Shown one piece after another: positions 9,781 to 22,900 of a stretch of DNA of 64,000 bases. The notes below the pieces were generated by a model. It was given only the letters and a program-made list of their open reading frames with translations, was not told the origin of the DNA and searched no databases. The stretch lies in the NCBI GenBank assembly GCA_016490735.1, contig JAEMWC010000057.1, positions 488,501 through 552,500 on the forward strand, read 5' to 3'. This DNA is from Pachyseris speciosa (lineage: Eukaryota; Cnidaria; Anthozoa; Scleractinia; Pachyseridae). The number at the start of each line of letters is the position of its first letter. The first letter of the stretch is position 1. Position numbers and translations under genes: made by a program.

Positions 9781-10524
9781 TCAGTCTTCTCCTGTTCCCT
9801 CTTCATTGCTGTCTGATTGCACTTCGTGTTTGTGTACAAGGGCTTTGACTTCCTTCTTGAATGCACTGACAGGCTTTTGTTGATCATCAATACTCAGTAA
9901 ATTCACTTTGCATTCAAGAGATGGCCTGAGGCAGGAAGAAACTGAAAAATTTTGTAGAAAAAGTTAGCATGTTTGTTGTCTAAGACTTTACTTACTTTGA
10001 TGACATTATTTTAAACTACTAACAGTGTATTACAGCTGGTTATTATATTTATCTTTGTTATAAGTTGTTTAAGAAATAAAGTACTGAGTTATTTACAGAA
10101 AAAAAAAGTGCTTGCAGTTTTTCTATACCTGTTTTGACATATCGTATTTATAAAAATCACAGAGGCATTTTTGGATTAGGTCAAGACTTCTTTCATTGAC
10201 GTAAATAACTTTTGACAGAATTAGCATCATCCATAAACATGTCATTATCGCACGCTATGAAGAAAATGTCAAAATGACAATGTAGGAGATCAAATGAAAA
10301 AAAAATTAAATGTATGTAAAACAATACAAGATATACACATATACCTTGAATCTGCAAGTTTCCTAACTCTAACAAAATCCCTCTTGGTGGCACAAAAAGC
10401 TTTATAAGGTGCCTCATAATCTCCTCCTCATCTTTTGCAACAAACCAATTTGTAGCACTTCTCAAAGGGGTTCCAACAAAAATTACAGATGCCTTTTCCA
10501 CTACATCTGTCAATCCTGAGCCAG
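9781..10524 (-). CDS. Two 3'-terminal exons of an unrecognised spliced gene
   Basis: On the minus strand, exon 10524-10345 has an AG acceptor before it and a GTATAT donor after it. The exon 9941-9781 follows a TTTTCAG acceptor and ends at TGA 9783-9781. The 403-bp intron joins them in a consistent phase, giving about 113 residues. The first exon encodes a compact, hydrophobic-core sequence with a PPRGILLEL segment; the last is charged and ends EEGTGED. A possible first exon with a GTGAG donor lies at about 11860-11802. Family unknown. It could be a gene of the 29.3-kb element or captured host sequence. Confidence 0.5.
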
Positions 10525-13490
10525 CTGTTGACAAAAAGGCATTAGTACAGTAATATTGTTATATCTGGAGCTACTAGCTGCTTCTTTAGTGATAACTTTT
10601 AAACATTCATTTAACTGTTAAATTCAGTCCTGTCAAAATGCTATCTTGCAGTGGGCAGCATAACTGGAGTAGTATGCAGTTACTGCCAGCAAACCTATTG
10701 TAGTTAGCCTGCTAGAGAACTCACAGTGAAGCATAAGATAAAATTAGTGTGAAGTAAGCGGCAAATAGTTTATTGTGGGGGTGCACAGCTGCCATTACAT
10801 TTTGACGATGTCGCTGTAAATTAAAATAAAATTTAAAAAGGACTTATTCGTCTAGAGTATAACAAAATTAGGCTGACAGTCAGATACTATTCCAATGTGT
10901 TTTTTACCCTTAGCAGAAATTCCACTCCAGGCTACAAACATGACATGGCCTTTCCCTCATGGGGTACATTCCTCCAGAGACTGCAGGCTGGCCTTTGTTC
11001 TAACTACAATGGTGTAGTTAGATATGCCTGTTCTTGCGTTGAGGCCACAAATTTGCTTCACAATGGCTTTCTCTTTGTCGTCACTCCAGTTCTAAAGGAT
11101 GAGACATTTCTCTAGCAATTTGCTACAAGAATAATGTCAGTTTCTTGGGAAGTGTTTGCGGAAAGGCAATTACAAGACACAAGCATGAGTCAAAAATTGA
11201 AAATATCTCACATATTTGTAGGGTTTCAATAAAAGCCGGTTACCAGCGGTTTACCGCCGCCTATCATGCCTCTTACCACTGTCTATTCAGTTTGTATTTC
11301 TAAGATTTCTACAGCCCCCTTTGTTATCACAGCCATCTGTTCTACCTCCAGCAGCCGCTTGTAAGAAAACTTATTGAAACCCCTGTATTTCACAAAGCGA
11401 CAGTTTTGGTGTCAGTCTGCATTAATTTTTATACCCAGTCTGCAGTCTGCAGTCTGCATTTTATACTGACTGGTTAAAAGAGACTGCAAAGTTTTGTGAA
11501 TCTTTAAGATTAAGATTTTAATTCTTTCAAGGAAACAAATTTATGATTAAGCCTAAATAAAATGTGCTACCAAACTCAACGTTAGCATAGCCTTGATGAG
11601 GGCAAAAAGACAAATTATAAGCTTAAGCTGAAATATAAAATAAAATACAATCCTAAAATCAATCCATCCTTATTAAGTCACACATTTACTCAGTGACTTA
11701 TCCCAAAAGCTCATGAAACTAAAGACGTTAAATCTATAAAGTCCCCTGAAATGAAATGAACGTAAAACTCAAGTCTTAAGTGAAAGCTTAAAATTTCTCA
11801 CCTACACCGTGAACAGAAATCCTTACTGATATTCGACTCTGTTTCCCCGATAACGTTGACATGACATCAATGGAACATCTAAAGCATGTTGTATCCTCAA
11901 CTGACGATGAATCTCTTCATGAAGTGTGCTTTCGTACAAATCTCCACCGCAAAATGGATTCATATCCCCAAGATCTGAACGCCGATTCGAAAATTAAAGC
12001 TCCAAACAGCGAACGTCGGGTATATAATCGAACGTGGCGGTTGGTTTGTCTTACTTGCGCCTTCTCTAACGACCGCAATCAGGCAATCCAGCAGATCTCA
12101 CACAGCAGCAGCCAATGGTAGTGTGCGCATTATTCACGTGACTAACCTCATGCTTTTTACCGAACAAAGAACCTCTATTCACTCTGTTTTTGAATTGTCT
12201 TTTCGGTTGGATATTATTATTTTTTCTTTCGTGAAGATGGCCGGTTCAGTGGGAAAATGAAAACAGCGTTAGCAAAGTAAACGAAAAGAAAGTTTGTGGC
12301 GCCTACGTCCAACTAAATGAAGGCATCATCGTGGATCGATCGAGGATGTATCAGCCGGTACGATATTTAAACTCGGATAGGCAAGCCAGTGAAAGTGTTT
12401 GGTAAGTGCAAACTCTGTGATTGAAAATAGGATCAATTCGTAAATTATAAGAGGCCGCAACTTGCCAACGACATAGTAACACCTGAAAGAACAAAAGCAT
12501 CGCACAACTGAGAGTCCACCTCGAGCTGAACAGTGTAATCCATCGCGGCCGCAGCCCGCAGTCGTGTCGTAAGGTCTTTGAATCGGTACGTACAATGTAG
12601 TTCAGCTGACTTGAATATTTTGAACACAAGATTAAGCTTATTGTAAAAGTACACATCGAGTTAATTTCGGCGGCCCGTCTTAATTATCCTGAGTACTCTA
12701 GATTTATGGACTGAACAAGTCAAGAATGGGTTTACCTAAAAATTGGAATCCGGAATAGGGAATCCGGAATACGAAATGCGAAATACGGAATGTGAAGAAG
12801 TTTGGCAGAAAGTTTTGACCAAGGTTTAAGTTTCAATGTTTTGTTATTCATTTTAGCTTGATCTTTATAAAACAAGAGCTATTGTTTGCTTATTATTTTT
12901 AACGCTACATGACCAAAAAGAACAGAAAAACCACTTTGCATATTTTGACTTAATTGTGCATGGGAACGCTTACACCCAACAGAAAATAAATATATGCCTA
13001 AGAAATATTTTCTTCCCAATAGCAGCAAGGGCTGCACTGCATTGGCCTGTTCATTTCTAAAGGGAAAACATGTACGAGTATAAAATGATCCTGCATATGG
13101 TCTTTCTTAATAGTTGTCTCTCCCTCTCCGTGCATGGACTCAACTGGAAGGAACAAACCAAGTCCCAGACTAAGACTCCACTCCTGTCACCTACCTCCTC
13201 CTGTAAGACATGTATCGATCATCTTCTTCGGTTCTTTTGACCCTCTTATTAATTTCAGGATTATTTATTTTAGCCTTTGTGCTTGTGATGTTTTTAAAAA
13301 TTATTTTTTCCATGTTCCGGAAATGACCCCAGTTATCAAACTAAATCTTGATACTGAATACAGTGGCGAATGTTGTTAAAATCATGCATTAGGGTGCACG
13401 TTTTGTGTTGCTAAAAGTAATTGGATTCCAGATTCAAGATTCCATGTTTTAGGTAAACTGGTCAAGAATAGCTACATGTAATTTGCTTAT
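10525..13490. other. AT-rich interval, no confident gene
   Basis: It contains short open stretches on the plus strand (10897-11115 and 11861-12121) without recognised domains, a CAGTCTG triplet repeat near 11440-11460, and a short GGAATCCGGAAT repeat near 12745-12775. A possible 5' exon of the minus-strand gene lies near 11802-11860. Confidence 0.5.
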
Positions 13491-16489
13491 AACAGAGTGC
13501 AATATCAAAGTGGAAAATGCACTTTTCAACTGGAAACTGATAATGTTTTTCTCGCTCTGAGAACTGTTCCCAGCCTTGGCCAATAAGAGAGCATGAAATC
13601 ACATTCATTCTCAAACTAGAAACAGTTCTCAGTATCCACCAATGAGAACGGGTGAATTCTGAATTGAAAACAACATGTCTGGTAAGCATCTGTCGTGAAT
13701 CACCGATAAGCAATTATTCTCGAATGTCTGTTTGTCATCATCTATTAACTACGCATGAATGAGTTTACACAATGGTCTTTTATCAATAATACCGGAGTTG
13801 AAATTTTGTGAATATCGACTACCTACACGAACGAAATTTTAACGTGGTTCTTCAACTAAGCATATCAACAAAAATAAAATATGTACTGGCGACATTAAAT
13901 TGGAAACTTTTCAATTAAACCACACAGTACCACATAATTGCGTTGCGAGCCATACAACGTGAAATTCTCCTTTTCATTTTACTTTTCTATAAGGCGTATA
14001 CATAAGGAAGATGGCAACTTACCAACAGTTTGTCGATCCGTCGTCCAAATGCACACTTCATGAGCTTTCTTTGGTCCATAAATCTGGAAAGCGAGTTATC
14101 ATTTTCCCTGAATTTCGCGCCAAAATTTTCACACACTTGTTTAGGCACTGTTTCGCTACGGCCTTTTCAACTATTTCCTCGGCAGCTCGGAGAATACCTT
14201 GTATCTTCTGATAATTTACTGTTTGGTACAATCATTTTCGTTCTTCGGTCCGACTCCAAGCTCCTTTCTCTGAAATCTATCCTGAGCGCGCGCCAACCCC
14301 GCCACGCCGGACAATATTCCCGATTTCGTGTCACGCAGTGAAAGGTCGCCGGCGGGCGATTTAGGTCAAGATATTTTTAGAATTGAGAACGAGAACTGTT
14401 CTCGTTTTCTGCCAATCGAACCACCACGCCGGACAATATTCCCGATTTCGTGTCATGCATTGAAAGGTGCCGGCGGATGATTTAGGTCAAGATATTTTTA
14501 GAATTGAGAACGAGAACTGTTCTCGTTTTCTGCCAATCGACATTGTTTATATCGCTTGTTTATGCTCTTGAAACAGCTTTATAAACTGATTATTCTCGCG
14601 GACAGATGATCAGTAATTCTTCAGACTACGGAGCAAATAGATTCTGCTGAAATGTAACGCTTAAAAAGCAAGAATTAATTTTTCTGAAAACTACGAAATG
14701 ATGAAACACAACTGGGGCTTTCGAGGTGTCATGTTACGAGGTTATGAGCACTTGCGTGTTTGAGGTGCAGGCTTCGTTCGTCAAGTCACTGATCTCCGTT
14801 CATCACATGTCTCGGTAGCCTTCAAAAAAATAGTATATTTACGGCAAACCGGACAGTAAGGTTTCGCATCTTAGAGGGAATTACCCATCTAACGTATTTT
14901 ATCGCGCTCTGTATAGCTTTTTGTTCGGGGTTCAGCCAGTTGGCGTTTTGTTTATCGCAGAACTGTTCGCAAATTCAGCCACTTAGCGTCAGAAGACGAT
15001 GGCATAATTGGCGTGTGTTTTCCGATCATAGAAAAAGGACTCATTGTTGATTTGAGAACTGTTCTCAGTCTTAGCCAATAGACTGATGTCGGTGAACTCT
15101 ACATTCCAGAAAAGGAGTAATTTCGTTTGCATTTCTCTCTACCTAACCTATGATTGTTTAAGTGGATCATGAGGACGACGAGTGAAAATGAACTTGGCCG
15201 ACAATCACAATTTCTTGCCTGTGAAAAGGCTTTGAATTCTGGCTGGTTCTTTAATCCCAAGATCACTCCGCATTGAATTGTCGCTGAACGATGTACGTGC
15301 CACAGAGATTTCTTGTTTTAACTTGATTCCCATAACTGTTCTCGGTTTTCTTTGGCTGAGAACTGTTCGCAAACACAGCCACTTGGCGTCAAAACACGAT
15401 GGCATAATTTTGACAGGTTCGGCTCAATTGCCTTTGTATATTCTCAGTCGTAGCTAATCGGCACCGTGTTATAGAAAGCGAAAGCTGCTATATAAGCGTC
15501 ACAATATATAGCTAAAAGTTTGTCGAATGAGACATTTAGTCGTGTTTTGTTCTTCTTGTGACCTTTTTCCCTTCATGTACGCCTTAAATTCCACAAAATT
15601 GTGCACGCATCAAAACGGCATGCAATTAATTCCGAGTGAACAATTTGCGTGTCAAAAGGACTTCTTGTTGTAAAATCTGAGAACTGTTCTCAGTCTTAGC
15701 CAATTGATGCCACTGTCACAAGAAACCAAGTAATTTAGCTTTCAGTGCTCTCTACCAAGAGATACTGATCTATGATTTCAAATTTAATAAGTAGGAAAAC
15801 GAACTTGGCCGACACTTTTTTGCCTGTGAAAGGGCTTTGAATTCTGGCTTGTTCTTATCCCCATAACTCGAAGTTTCAAGGGAAACCAGAAATGTGGGTT
15901 CGAGTTCGACGGGAGTTCGTGTTGACGAGAGATGGAAACAAATGACCAGAGATGACTACAATGTTTCGTTTGCACGTATTTGATTGCTATTCAAACAACG
16001 TGTTAATTACGTACATAGAGTAAAAACCAAACTGGCTATTTTGCTAACAAACGATTGAACATACGAAAATTCGGTTCAAAATGCGAAATGGCTAGCAGAA
16101 GAACACTATTATGTGATACAGGGCAACAGGATACAACAGTGCTTACTCAATTCAGACAAAAATAAATTCAATTTTTTGGAGTATGTTTTGACTCATTACC
16201 CTTTGGAAAAGGGGTCTCTAGGGTAAAATCATAAAGAATATGACCGGAAGAGAAGAATAGACAACTTCGAGTTAGCGACCGAAAGGTTGACCTAGATCGT
16301 TTCTTTCGCGCTCTCTTAGGGTGACTCAGCATTGAATTGTCGCTGAACGATTTCCGTGCCGTAGAGCTTTCTTGTTTTAGCATTCCCGTAACTGTTCTCG
16401 GTTTCAGCCAATTGGCGATTTATTTGTCCGAGAACTGTTCTCGAATTCAGCCACTAGCTTCCCGCCCCGCCTGAAATGAATGCGGCTTT

Positions 16490-16888
16490 GGCCCTGTTCG
16501 CACTAAGACGAAAATTTGAGTTTGGCGTTTGCAAAAAAAGTGAAAATTTTGTAATCACCAATTTTTTGTTTTCGTAATCCTGTTCGCACATGAAGATGCG
16601 AAATTTTTTTAGTGACAGATGGCTCTAATGCAAGGCAACCGCAAAACCCACACTCAAGGAGTCCGTCATCAATTTGATGACCCAATGACGGATGGATGTC
16701 AACGAACAAAGGATTTTCTCGCCTGACAAAATTTTTACAGCCTCCAAAGTTAGTCGACGGAATCTTTGAAGTTTCGTTGCGCTTGCAAAAATTTTGGTGG
16801 GTGCAAAAAATCGTTCGCACTAGAAATGGCTTCGCGTTGACAGATTTTTTGGTAAATCAAACAAAATTTCGCGTAGTGCGAACAGGCC
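16490..16888 (+). mobile_element. 399-bp MITE, copy 1, CTTT target duplication
   Basis: Ends are GGCCCTGTTCGCACTA and its near complement. CTTT flanks both sides (16486-16489 and 16889-16892). The opposite arm at about 25940 has a single CTTT at the matching place, so it preserves the empty site. Confidence 0.9.
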
Positions 16889-16945
16889 CTTTGTCTACTC
16901 AGTCTTCCTATGCGGTGTATTGGCTAGGTCACGGAAATCGTCTAA

Positions 16946-17345
16946 GGCCCTGTTCGCACTAAGGCGAAAATTTGAGTTTGGCGTTTGCAAAAAAAGTGAA
17001 AATTTTGTAATCACCAATTTTTTGTTTTCGTAATCCTGTTCGCACATGAACATGCGAAATTTTTTTTAGTGACAGATGGCTCTAATGCAAGGCAACCGCA
17101 AAACCCACACTCAAGGAGTCCGTCATCAATTTGATGACCCAATGACGGATGGATGTCAACGAACAAAGGATTTTCTCGCCTGACAAAATTTTTACAGCCT
17201 CCAAAGTTAGTCGACGGAATCTTTGAAGTTTCGTTGCGCTTGCAAAAATTTTGGTGGGTGCAAAAAATCGTTCGCACTAGAAATGGCTTCGCGTTGACAG
17301 ATTTTTTGGTAAATCAAACAAAATTTCGCGTAGTGCGAACAGGCC
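16946..17345 (+). mobile_element. 400-bp MITE, copy 2, CTAA target duplication
   Basis: Nearly identical to copy 1 and in the same orientation, 57 bp away. It is flanked by CTAA (16942-16945 and 17346-17349). The matching site in the other arm (about 25900) has one CTAA and no insert. Two different 4-bp duplications exclude a simple tandem copy. Confidence 0.9.
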
Positions 17346-18220
17346 CTAAGCTAATTTGAAACCAGAATTTATTAAAATACTGGTGCGGTGTGGTCTAGGC
17401 ATTTCGCCGTCGCTGTTACCATTCATTCACCGTAACTCATATATTTGTCAATTTATTTTAAAATTGTGCCATTTTAGGGGTCAAATAAAGTTTGATTCAC
17501 ACCCAAAGCCGTAGCCTCCGTTAGGGTTTTAATCCCCATCTTTTTCAGATAGAAGTCCCTGGTTATACGTTAAATTTTTAATGTCCATGGTTCTTTTGGA
17601 AAATCTGAAAATGTTGACCAAGTTCAAGATAACTCAATAAGCTTCAGTTTGTCTAAGTTGATTGTTATCGTTGGTGGTTATGTTCGGTTTAAGCATCTGG
17701 GCCCATAGTTTCCCATAAGTATACTTACGCCTAGTATCCATTAATATCGCTGGACAGCCTGACAGGGAAAAAACACAAATTTCTTGTGTGCCGAAATGTC
17801 AAGCTGTAACCGAATACAATAAGCAGACATGGCAAAAAAGTACATTGGTTGATAAAAACTATTCACATGACAGCTGATACTTTGTTACACATGACGGATA
17901 GTTAAGCGTGAACATAGAAGAACACAATAGTCTTAATGTAAGATGACCAACATTTTTACGCCCTTTTTTCCTCTATTTCCCTTTAAAATTTTATACGAAC
18001 CCTTGCGTAGTTGTGAGCCTTATGGTTACCAATTTTCCAAAATTCAATGCTGCATGTTCAAAGTGGTATGTGCGCCAGGGCTTTTCTTTCTTAGTTATTT
18101 CAAAGTAAAAAAACTATTCGCAGCGAAAACGAACTTGCCCTGCAATTGTAGAAGAAGCTCTTAAACATATGCTACTTTTAATTGAAATTTGCTACTCAGG
18201 ATGTGACCCAGCCGGCCGTA

Positions 18221-18455
18221 GGGGAGCAGGGTTGGCGCAGTGGTGAGAAAGCTCACCTTCCACCCATCTGTCCCGGGTTCGATTCCCGGACTCGGCGTCA
18301 TAAGTGGGCTGAGTTTGTTGCTACTCTACTCTGCTCCGAGAGGCTTTTCTCCGCCGGGTACTCCCCAAAATCCAACATTTGATTTGATTTGATTCTATTT
18401 GATTTAGAGTTGATTTGATTTAGTCCCCTCAATTAATAAAGCATCTGTCCTCGGC
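18221..18455 (+). mobile_element. tRNA-derived SINE
   Basis: A tRNA-like head with TGGCGCAGTGG (A box, about 18232-18242) and GGTTCGATTCC (B box, about 18276-18286), then a body with a GATTTGATTTGATT repeat and the tail CTCGGCTAG. The head matches 1-137 and the tail matches 29920-29995 in inverse orientation. Confidence 0.85.
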
Positions 18456-19719
18456 TAGAAAGATTTCAGACCGAAAATTAAGAGAGGGAATCTTGCTCCT
18501 TTCGCATTTGGTGGATGCGTAGTTACCAATAAAATCACTTATCGAATCATTTAGCCATCCACTTTTCCAGGTCGTCGATGCCCAAAATGTAATTGCTTTG
18601 ATATCCTTCAAAGTGACCAGTTGGTAAAGTACGGTATGGCTTGAACCTGAAAAGAAAGAAATTTGGCGAAATGGTAAAAGTGTGAAACTGTGGTAATGTG
18701 CTTAAAGCAGACGTAATTACCAAAAAAGAAGGTGACAGTGACTACAGCAATAGGGCTGAATTCATTTTAGTTTAGTTCTCTTTGGATGGCCGATCCTTGG
18801 TAACTCCAGGCTACCACATTTTAAGGCTTTTTACGTCGGCTATCAAATTATGGTAATTATCTGAGAAATCTTTACTATTTTTACTTGTGCCTCTTTCATT
18901 TGTCTTTGCACTAAGGAAATGCCGTTTGGACTTTCCACATTCTGGAAATGCTAGCCGTTTTGTATTAGCTTCCTCGGTCAGTGATGAACACCTGTTCCGC
19001 GTGCACGGTCTGCGCTGCCTGGGCAGGCGAACCGAACACACTATTTTTCCATCTATAAAATGCCATCTTCCGCGTTCAGCACTCTCTCCAAAAAGAAATT
19101 TAACTCATCGACAAAAGATGAGCTGGGAGTGGGTGCCTTAAAGGTGGAAGGGCCTGATGCGCAGAAGGAAGCAATGTTCTAAAGGTAACCAAGGCAACCA
19201 TGCGAGCACCTGGCACCCGGCACCAGCACACTAAAGACGGGCTTAAGTGGAATACTTAGCGAACCCCATACTTACCTACCAATAGGGTGGGAGGAGTGGG
19301 AGCACAAATCCACCGCTAGTTGTCAGCCTTGACTGCGAAATGATCCGCAAAGATCAGCAAAGCAAAGCAAGCGATGCTAGTTGGGCAATCACATATAAGA
19401 GCCCCTGAAATTACAGCGGCCACCCCTCATAGAGCCTGTGGATACTTGCCACGACCGATGTGTATGAGAGTGCCACGGCAGAGGGGATCCGTCTTTGACG
19501 CCTCAATGTTCACCCGAAGGATAGTTGGTGCAATCAATAAATCAGCCGCCACGTCCCGGAATGTCACGTGACACGAGGGAGAGAAATTGCTAGAATTGAG
19601 CACAGTAAATTCCAATGCACGCAGGAAGCCAAAATATGCCGGGGTACAGGTGGCAGAAGATGCTTTGATCAGGCAGAGCAAGATCCAGGGACTTGAAAAT
19701 CATTAACATATGATGGAGT

Positions 19720-20350
19720 CTCTTATAATAATAATAATCATCATCATCATCACCATCATCATCTTTATCCAGGAGGTCGCCGTCACCCTAAGGTGGTTTT
19801 TAGGCGAGTCCTGTCAAAGGTAGCAAAAATTAAAAAAAAAAATAGAAAAGTAAAAAAGAATTAAGAATATTTAGTGGTAAAAACAAGTCCCACTGTTAAT
19901 TGATAACTACATTAAACGATGTAATGCGTTTTTAAAAATCCCAACCGACTCGCTATTCCTGATATCTAAAGGAATCTCGTTCCATTTCTTAAATAAAAAA
20001 TACGACGAACGTAATTGGCCTCTGCCACACCGAGACCTATTAATCCTCAAATCGTTGGCATGGCGCGTTTGGTAATTATGAAGTGACAAATCAGTAGTAA
20101 AATTATAATTATGGTCCAAAAGGCCATGAAGACATTTAAAGACATAAATAAGCCTATGAATGCGGCGTCTAACACGAAGATCTTTCCACTTAAGATCCAA
20201 GAGCGCTTGAGGGGAAGAAGAGTATGCAGGGCGATCAAGGACAATCTTAGCAGCTCTGTTCTGCAGCACCTGAAGGGAGTCCATTAATACTTTGTTATTT
20301 CTATCACCCCAAACGATGTTGTAGTAATCCAAAAACGGTAATACCATAGT
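19720..20350 (-). mobile_element. 3' fragment of a non-LTR retrotransposon
   Basis: The minus-strand frame 20347-19907 (146 residues) has the pattern of the C-terminal tail of CR1/L2-type reverse transcriptase ORFs: a LPFLDYY start, LQNRAAK, a conserved Arg/Leu-rich middle and a KKWNEIPLDIR end. It is followed by a 3' microsatellite of ATA/ATC triplets at 19722-19762. It lies against the recombinase fragment of the DIRS-like element, which it seems to truncate. Confidence 0.75.
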
Positions 20351-20352
20351 GT

Positions 20353-22172
20353 TTACAAATAGATTACGAGCGTAGAAGGGGAGAAAATGCTTAATCCTAC
20401 GCAGTACGCCAAGTGTAAGTCTAAGTCTGTTACTGGCAAGCGAGTGGACAGCGATGCGCCTTGAGAACGCTTAATACCACGCACTACCCACCGGAGACGA
20501 AGGCAATTGATCAGTGGCTCGATGTGAAGAGACCGGACTGCCGGCAAGTAGACCTTTCTAGAAGACGCCTTAAGAAGGTCCGCCAGAAAGGTTGCAAACA
20601 AACATAGCGTCCACTCATCGGCAGGACAGGGGAACCATTCCCATGGATTTTACCAGACTGAACACAAAAGTCATAGAACTTCCTTTGAGGGGATGCGTAC
20701 GACCTTCGTGTTCACGGAGCAAGTCCCTGTACAAGGAGGTTACGGCATCGATCTTCTAAAGAGAGGAGATCAAGAGATCCAGAAGCTGTTGCGGGATAAG
20801 CGTCGGATGAGGGTCTGCTTGCGGGGCCAATCGCTAAAACCCCTACCAATGACGGGAAAACGAGACAAAGTGTCAGCAATCTCATTTTCTACACCAGGAA
20901 CATGCTCAGCAGAGAAGGAGAAGGAGAAGGAGAACGTGTCGCAGACATTAGTATGTCTCGGAGGAGATGCATCAAGCAAGAATCCTTAAATGTCCTGGTG
21001 TTGAGGATTTGCATGACTGCCTCGTTGTCCGAACAAAACAAGACATGCTTTCGTGGCCACTGAGCTCCCCAAACCCTAGCAGCGACAACAACAGGGATTG
21101 AGGCACCTGTGGCCCTGCTCAGGGACCACTAAACCAAGCGCCTCTGAAATTAGCTCCAAACCTCACTGCCACAGCTGCGTCCGAGATCACTTCAAGGTCG
21201 GGTGCAGGAGTCAGGCCATGCAGGGAAATGCCAGAAACTCACCCTATTCTAAACCAACAAGGTGTGCCGCCATTCGAGATCCTGATGAAATTCATGGTTG
21301 AGGCCGATGGGATGGTATCCCTTGCGAAAGCAGCACAACAAATCCATCATCCGGGGCTGAAAGGTCCGGCCCGGCCAAACCACCTTAGCTGCATGATGAA
21401 GATGGCGAATTAGCGACTTCAATTCACGACGATTGCACCACTTCCCCGAACGCCAACCACGTACCCGGAAACCTAGCGACTTGCTCAGCTGAATTTAGTT
21501 CGATGCCCAGAACTTCCATGACTGGCGATTGCCCCACGCATTTGAGGGGATGAAGAAGCAGGCCCAACCTGTTGCAGACCTCCCTAGCAGTACTACGGTA
21601 ATGGGCGCATAGCGGGGAGTTAGTGGGGCCTACGGTAATAAAATCGTCCAAAAACTGCAAAAGGTCGTGTAAGTGGTAACACTCCTTAAGGATCCATTCC
21701 AGCATGTCGGCCACAGAATTAAAGAGAAAAGGGGCTGAGCATAGGTCAAAAGGGGGTGCCAGATCCACATAGTGCTTTCCTCGCCACCTCTTGCAAACAG
21801 AGAGCGATCTGAAGGGTGGACGGGAATATTCCTATACGCTGCTTCCATATCAAACTTAGCCATCAGAGCCCCACAAACATGCCGAAAGACCATGGAGATA
21901 TTCTGGTCCACATGAATGTACTGCATGGTGAAGTCATCTGCTGAAATCCCATCGTTCACGCTGGAGCCACGAGGAGAAAACGGATCCACGATTAAGCGCC
22001 ATTTCCCAGGTTGCCCTTTTGGGGGGGATGACACCAAAACTACTAACCTGTAAGCCAGGGACCGGGGAACGATCGAAGGGGCCAGCCACTTTGCCAAGAG
22101 AAACCTCATTTGTCCGGTAACGAAGTGGACCAAAAGTGGTACCGTCACGAGTCGGAGAGGGTGATCCAGGAT
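20353..22172 (-). pseudogene. Decayed DIRS-like retrotransposon (RT, RNase H, tyrosine recombinase)
   Basis: Reading on the minus strand from 22172, a reverse transcriptase begins with KWRLIVDPFSPRG and a DMEAAYRNIPVHPSD segment. It continues in another frame (21768-21424) with the active-site FLDDF. An RNase H-like end follows at 20979-20770 (EHVPGVENEIADTLSRF). Then comes the N-terminal part of a tyrosine recombinase at 20601-20353 (LPAVRSLHIEP). This order is that of DIRS/Ngaro elements. The catalytic recombinase half is missing. Confidence 0.75.
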
Positions 22173-22900
22173 GAAGGTCAAGATATTATGGGATTTTAAC
22201 ATCCAAACGGACAGGGTGATAGAGCACTGGAGACTAGATATTATTTTGTGTATGAGGAAGCTGGGACATGCCAAATCATTGATGTGGCTCCCGGCGACCA
22301 CAATATCGAAAGAAAGGAATACGAGAAGATTAACAACTATTCAGAGTTCCGCGTTGAGATTGCTAGATTATGGAACAAGACAGTGCAACAACAGTTGTTC
22401 TCGTTGTGAGAAACAACTTCAAGTCTCCCTCAGATAGTATAGGAATAACTCCAAGCAAAACATTCATTCAAAACAACACTACAGATTTTTGCGCGTCTTG
22501 GTTCTGCCAACATCCTGCGAAAAGTGCTATCCGTCTGAGGTCCCGTGGACTTGATGGAGAGAAGCACATTGCAACATTTCCAGGTTAAACTAAACTGTGC
22601 GAAATGACAGATAATGATCGTAATGATGATGATGTTATCGATATCATCATTAAAGTACACTGAAAAACTGTCCAAATATACGGACCTGAAGACCAAAACA
22701 AGCCGACTGTGGGAAATGAGAACGGAAACAGTATCAGTTATCATTGGAGCGCTCGGATCTATCAAAAGGGACGAGAAAGTAAACAGCAAAAATACCTGGC
22801 TCAGTAAATATCAGCAAGGTGTAAAAGATCGCTTTCCTGGGTACATCTCACATTGTGAGAAGGGTGTTGTCAATGTAATAGAGCTATTTTAGCCCTGTGG
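22171..22900 (+). pseudogene. Retrotransposon C-terminal fragment
   Basis: It begins with LWDFNIQTDRVIEHWR, a motif common in the C-terminal region of invertebrate non-LTR polyproteins. Broken frames then encode a second, similar Arg/Glu-rich segment (RLWEMRTETVSVIIGALGS) to about 22790. Several frameshifts and stops are present. Confidence 0.55.

Larger units (their letters stand above)
13491..17395 (+). repeat. Left arm of the 15.4-kb element
   Basis: Inverse copy of 25845-28874, about 3.1 kb after removing two MITEs. GAGAAC/GTTCTC-type palindromes lie near 13560, 13625, 14390, 14510, 15060, 15330, 15360, 15685, 16392 and 16432. Short matching ORFs in the two arms (for example 13462-13713 and 28652-28891) are a product of the repeat and have no recognised domain. 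Confidence 0.85.

Noticed and set aside
16503..17277. Repeated ORFs of 105 and 88 residues beginning MRTIFCTHQNF
   Set aside because: They lie wholly inside the two 400-bp MITEs and share no known domain.
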